Positions 62,714 to 64,000 of a DNA stretch of 64,000 nucleotides are shown here, one piece after another. The position numbers were made by a program, and so were the translations under genes. The stretch is from NCBI RefSeq assembly GCF_015221995.1, contig NZ_JADFFM010000001.1, positions 1,116,001-1,180,000 on the forward strand, given 5' to 3'. Each line of letters starts with the position of its first letter. Positions within the stretch are counted from its first letter, which is position 1. The DNA comes from Mucilaginibacter boryungensis. Its GTDB lineage: Bacteria > Bacteroidota > Bacteroidia > Sphingobacteriales > Sphingobacteriaceae. A model generated the notes under the pieces. It saw only the letters and a program-made list of their open reading frames with translations, had not been told where the DNA came from and did not search any database.

Positions 62714-62992
62714 ATTCGCATAAGATTCGTATAAAACCTAATTCTCTTAAATATCACCTCTCAAATATTGTAATTCACGGTAATTAAGTAATTTTATATT
62801 CCACGAGTGGTATCCAAAGGTTAGGAAATATATCGTTTCTTACCATTAGCAACTTAGTTAATAATGCTTAAGCAATGCCAAGCGACTTTTAACAAGATTT
62901 GCGCAGTTACCTGTAAGGCCACAAACAGGAAGTAAAAAGCGAACGCTTTTTTCATGTTGATTATAAGTCAGATGATGATGTCAGGATAAACC

Positions 62993-63856
62993 TTACCTGT
63001 CTGCTATTTTTTGGTAAACACGTACATAATCTATCTCATAAAAGCGTGGAAATGCAGTGGGAGATGGGTCGCCGCCGTTATCACCACCGATGGCCAAATT
63101 CAGCAAAATATAGTGCGGCTGCATAAAGGGGTTAAAATTGCTGCCATCGCGATTTATCAAGTCGTTTAATTCAACACGGTTTAGTAGTTTATCGTCAACA
63201 AATAAGCTGATAGCGGTTTCATCCCAATCCATCCGCCATACATGAAATTTTTTGCTCCATCCCACACCTAACGAATCGAGTGACTTTTTGGTGCTGTACC
63301 ATTTGGCATTATTGGCTTTTGCCGTACCACAGGCAATATTGGCCAGCAAATTGCCCCGATAGTATTCCATGATATCAATCTCGCCGTTGGATGGCCAGGA
63401 TTTACTTACGCCTAATGTCCAAAACGCGGGCCAAATACCCGGATCAACGTCAATACGCGCGCGCATTACAAAACGCCCGTATTGCCAACTATGCTGTCCA
63501 CGCGTATTCATGCTGGACGAGGTATAGTCAATAAACTCACGATTGTTTTTCCAGTTGTTGCTTCCCGCGGTATAAATAGGATTTGGGATATGCTCCTTAT
63601 TCGCCTTAATGGTCAAGATACCGTTTTTGCAACTTGCATTTTGTGGCTGATACCACTGCGCTTCGTGATTGCGTACAAAGCCCTTTTCAAACTTCCAGTT
63701 GGTGGTATCGGGTGCACCGTCTTTGTTAAATTCATCGGCCCAAGCTAATTTATAGCCGCCTGCGGTATCAGTAAATAGCTTTTGCGCCTTTGCTGCCAGC
63801 GGGCATACTGTAAATAAAACAAAGCAGACAAAAAGGGTCTTTATCGTAACGTGCAT
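62993..63856 (-). CDS. GH16 beta-glucanase (laminarinase-like)
   Basis: A 287-residue secreted family 16 glycoside hydrolase. The signal peptide ends near PLAAKAQ. A jelly-roll domain contains KLAWADEFNKDGAPDTTNW, YGRFVMRARIDVDPGIWPAF and the catalytic GEIDIMEYY (nucleophile and acid/base Glu near residues 157 and 162, Asp between). The final strand is YEIDYVRVYQK. Likely substrate beta-1,3- or mixed beta-1,3/1,4-glucan. It ends a minus-strand unit; the GH35 gene stops 7 bp upstream of its start, so the two are co-transcribed. Confidence 0.93.
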   Translation of the reverse strand: MHVTIKTLFVCFVLFTVCPLAAKAQKLFTDTAGGYKLAWADEFNKDGAPDTTNWKFEKGFVRNHEAQWYQPQNASCKNGILTIKANKEHIPNPIYTAGSNNWKNNREFIDYTSSSMNTRGQHSWQYGRFVMRARIDVDPGIWPAFWTLGVSKSWPSNGEIDIMEYYRGNLLANIACGTAKANNAKWYSTKKSLDSLGVGWSKKFHVWRMDWDETAISLFVDDKLLNRVELNDLINRDGSNFNPFMQPHYILLNLAIGGDNGGDPSPTAFPRFYEIDYVRVYQKIADR

Positions 63857-63863
63857 AAGTAGT

Positions 63864-64000
63864 TTACCGCAATTGATCTAATATAGGTTTATTTAACGAA
63901 GATAATTGCGTTTGTTCAGGCTTCAATAATTCCAAAACTTCAATCGAGTTGACGCCTTTTCTCAGCCATTCGGCAGGCAGGTATATGGTTTGTTGCGGAC
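63864..64000 (-). CDS. Probable GH35 beta-galactosidase, C-terminal fragment (cut by window edge)
   Basis: Only the last 45 codons are in the window, ending with TAA at 63864. The frame reads PQQTIYLPAEWLRKGVNSIE, then VLELLKP and a polar tail ending ILDQLR. The P-Q-Q-T-x-Y-x-P-x-x-W-L-x-K-G-x-N pattern is the typical end of the jelly-roll domain of GH35 beta-galactosidases. The catalytic domain is outside the window. It lies 7 bp before the GH16 gene on the same strand. Confidence 0.65.
   Translation of the reverse strand, partial: PQQTIYLPAEWLRKGVNSIEVLELLKPEQTQLSSLNKPILDQLR

Larger units (their letters stand above)
61777..62992. other. 1.2-kb gene-free interval rich in att-like scars
   Basis: No real gene. 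It holds a C-terminal gene remnant (62046-62147), two terminators and two tRNA-derived fragments, listed separately. The pattern is that of repeated integration and excision at tRNA 3' ends. Confidence 0.65.

Noticed and set aside
62575..62787. 70-codon plus-strand frame at the right scar region
   Set aside because: It reads through the tRNA-Asn remnant and a terminator hairpin.
1..64000. CRISPR arrays, rRNA operons, intact insertion sequences, riboswitches
   Set aside because: No regularly spaced repeats, rRNA-like sequence, transposase frame or recognisable riboswitch was seen by eye.

Overview
The window looks like chromosomal DNA of a member of the Bacteroidota, most likely a soil Sphingobacteriaceae of the Mucilaginibacter/Pedobacter type. 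The reasons are a SusC/SusD pair with glycoside hydrolases, bacillithiol deacetylase BshB1, DUF4294 and DUF6588 proteins, lipoproteins with short Lys/Ser-rich Cys boxes, a TTG-N20-TAnnTTTG promoter at the tRNA gene, and many overlapping ATGA junctions. The genus is an inference.

Left part (1-12.9 kb): ordinary core genes. They are a partial RelA/SpoT, a DUF4294 protein, glutathione peroxidase, BshB1, two aldo/keto reductases, lysine 6-aminotransferase, a D-cysteine desulfhydrase-like enzyme, a DUF6588 protein, an RluA pseudouridine synthase, a class IV aminotransferase and a PfkB sugar kinase. They end at a complete tRNA-Asn(GUU) gene (12936-13012).

Accessory part (13.0-62.7 kb): a serine recombinase lacking its catalytic domain reads into the tRNA gene. 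A decayed copy of the 3' half of the same tRNA lies at 62625-62668 in the same orientation and is followed by a terminator. I propose that about 50 kb between them is an old, now fixed, genomic island or a stack of islands. Inside are four blocks. (a) 13.9-16.4 kb: a frameshifted pentapeptide-like protein, a small unknown protein and a protein with a PD-(D/E)XK-like motif. (b) 16.9-43.4 kb: a stress and energy block with six universal stress proteins, a triple-BON protein, two P-type ATPases, an alcohol dehydrogenase, and a coupled ackA-phosphoketolase-54 aa protein-GT35 operon. It also has a MacAB-like export set, an orphan receiver, a beta-CASP nuclease, an L,D-transpeptidase-like pseudoenzyme and a flavin/FMN-type oxidoreductase. 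(c) 44.6-58.7 kb: a polysaccharide utilisation locus (regulator, SusC, SusD, LamG lipoprotein, two GH144 paralogues, GH3) that fits beta-1,2-glucan. (d) 59.1-61.8 kb: a compact three-gene operon of unknown function (small protein, outer-membrane-like protein, multi-pass membrane protein). Gene fragments and tRNA scars lie at 43.7-44.4 kb, 58.8-59.0 kb and 62.0-62.7 kb.

The most striking signal is a recurrent palindrome, TGAy-N4-rTCA. It occurs at eight places between 19.2 and 43.4 kb (six TGAC-N4-GTCA, two TGAT-N4-ATCA), each 36-75 bp upstream of a start codon in block (b). This is the shape of a Crp/Fnr-family operator. It ties the stress proteins, ATPases, acetate kinase/phosphoketolase pathway, nuclease and cell-wall pseudoenzyme into one predicted regulon, probably for oxygen limitation or nitrosative/energy stress. 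No Crp/Fnr gene is in the window.

Right end: a GH16 glucanase and the C-terminal end of a probable GH35 beta-galactosidase, on the minus strand. No CRISPR array, rRNA gene or intact insertion sequence was seen.
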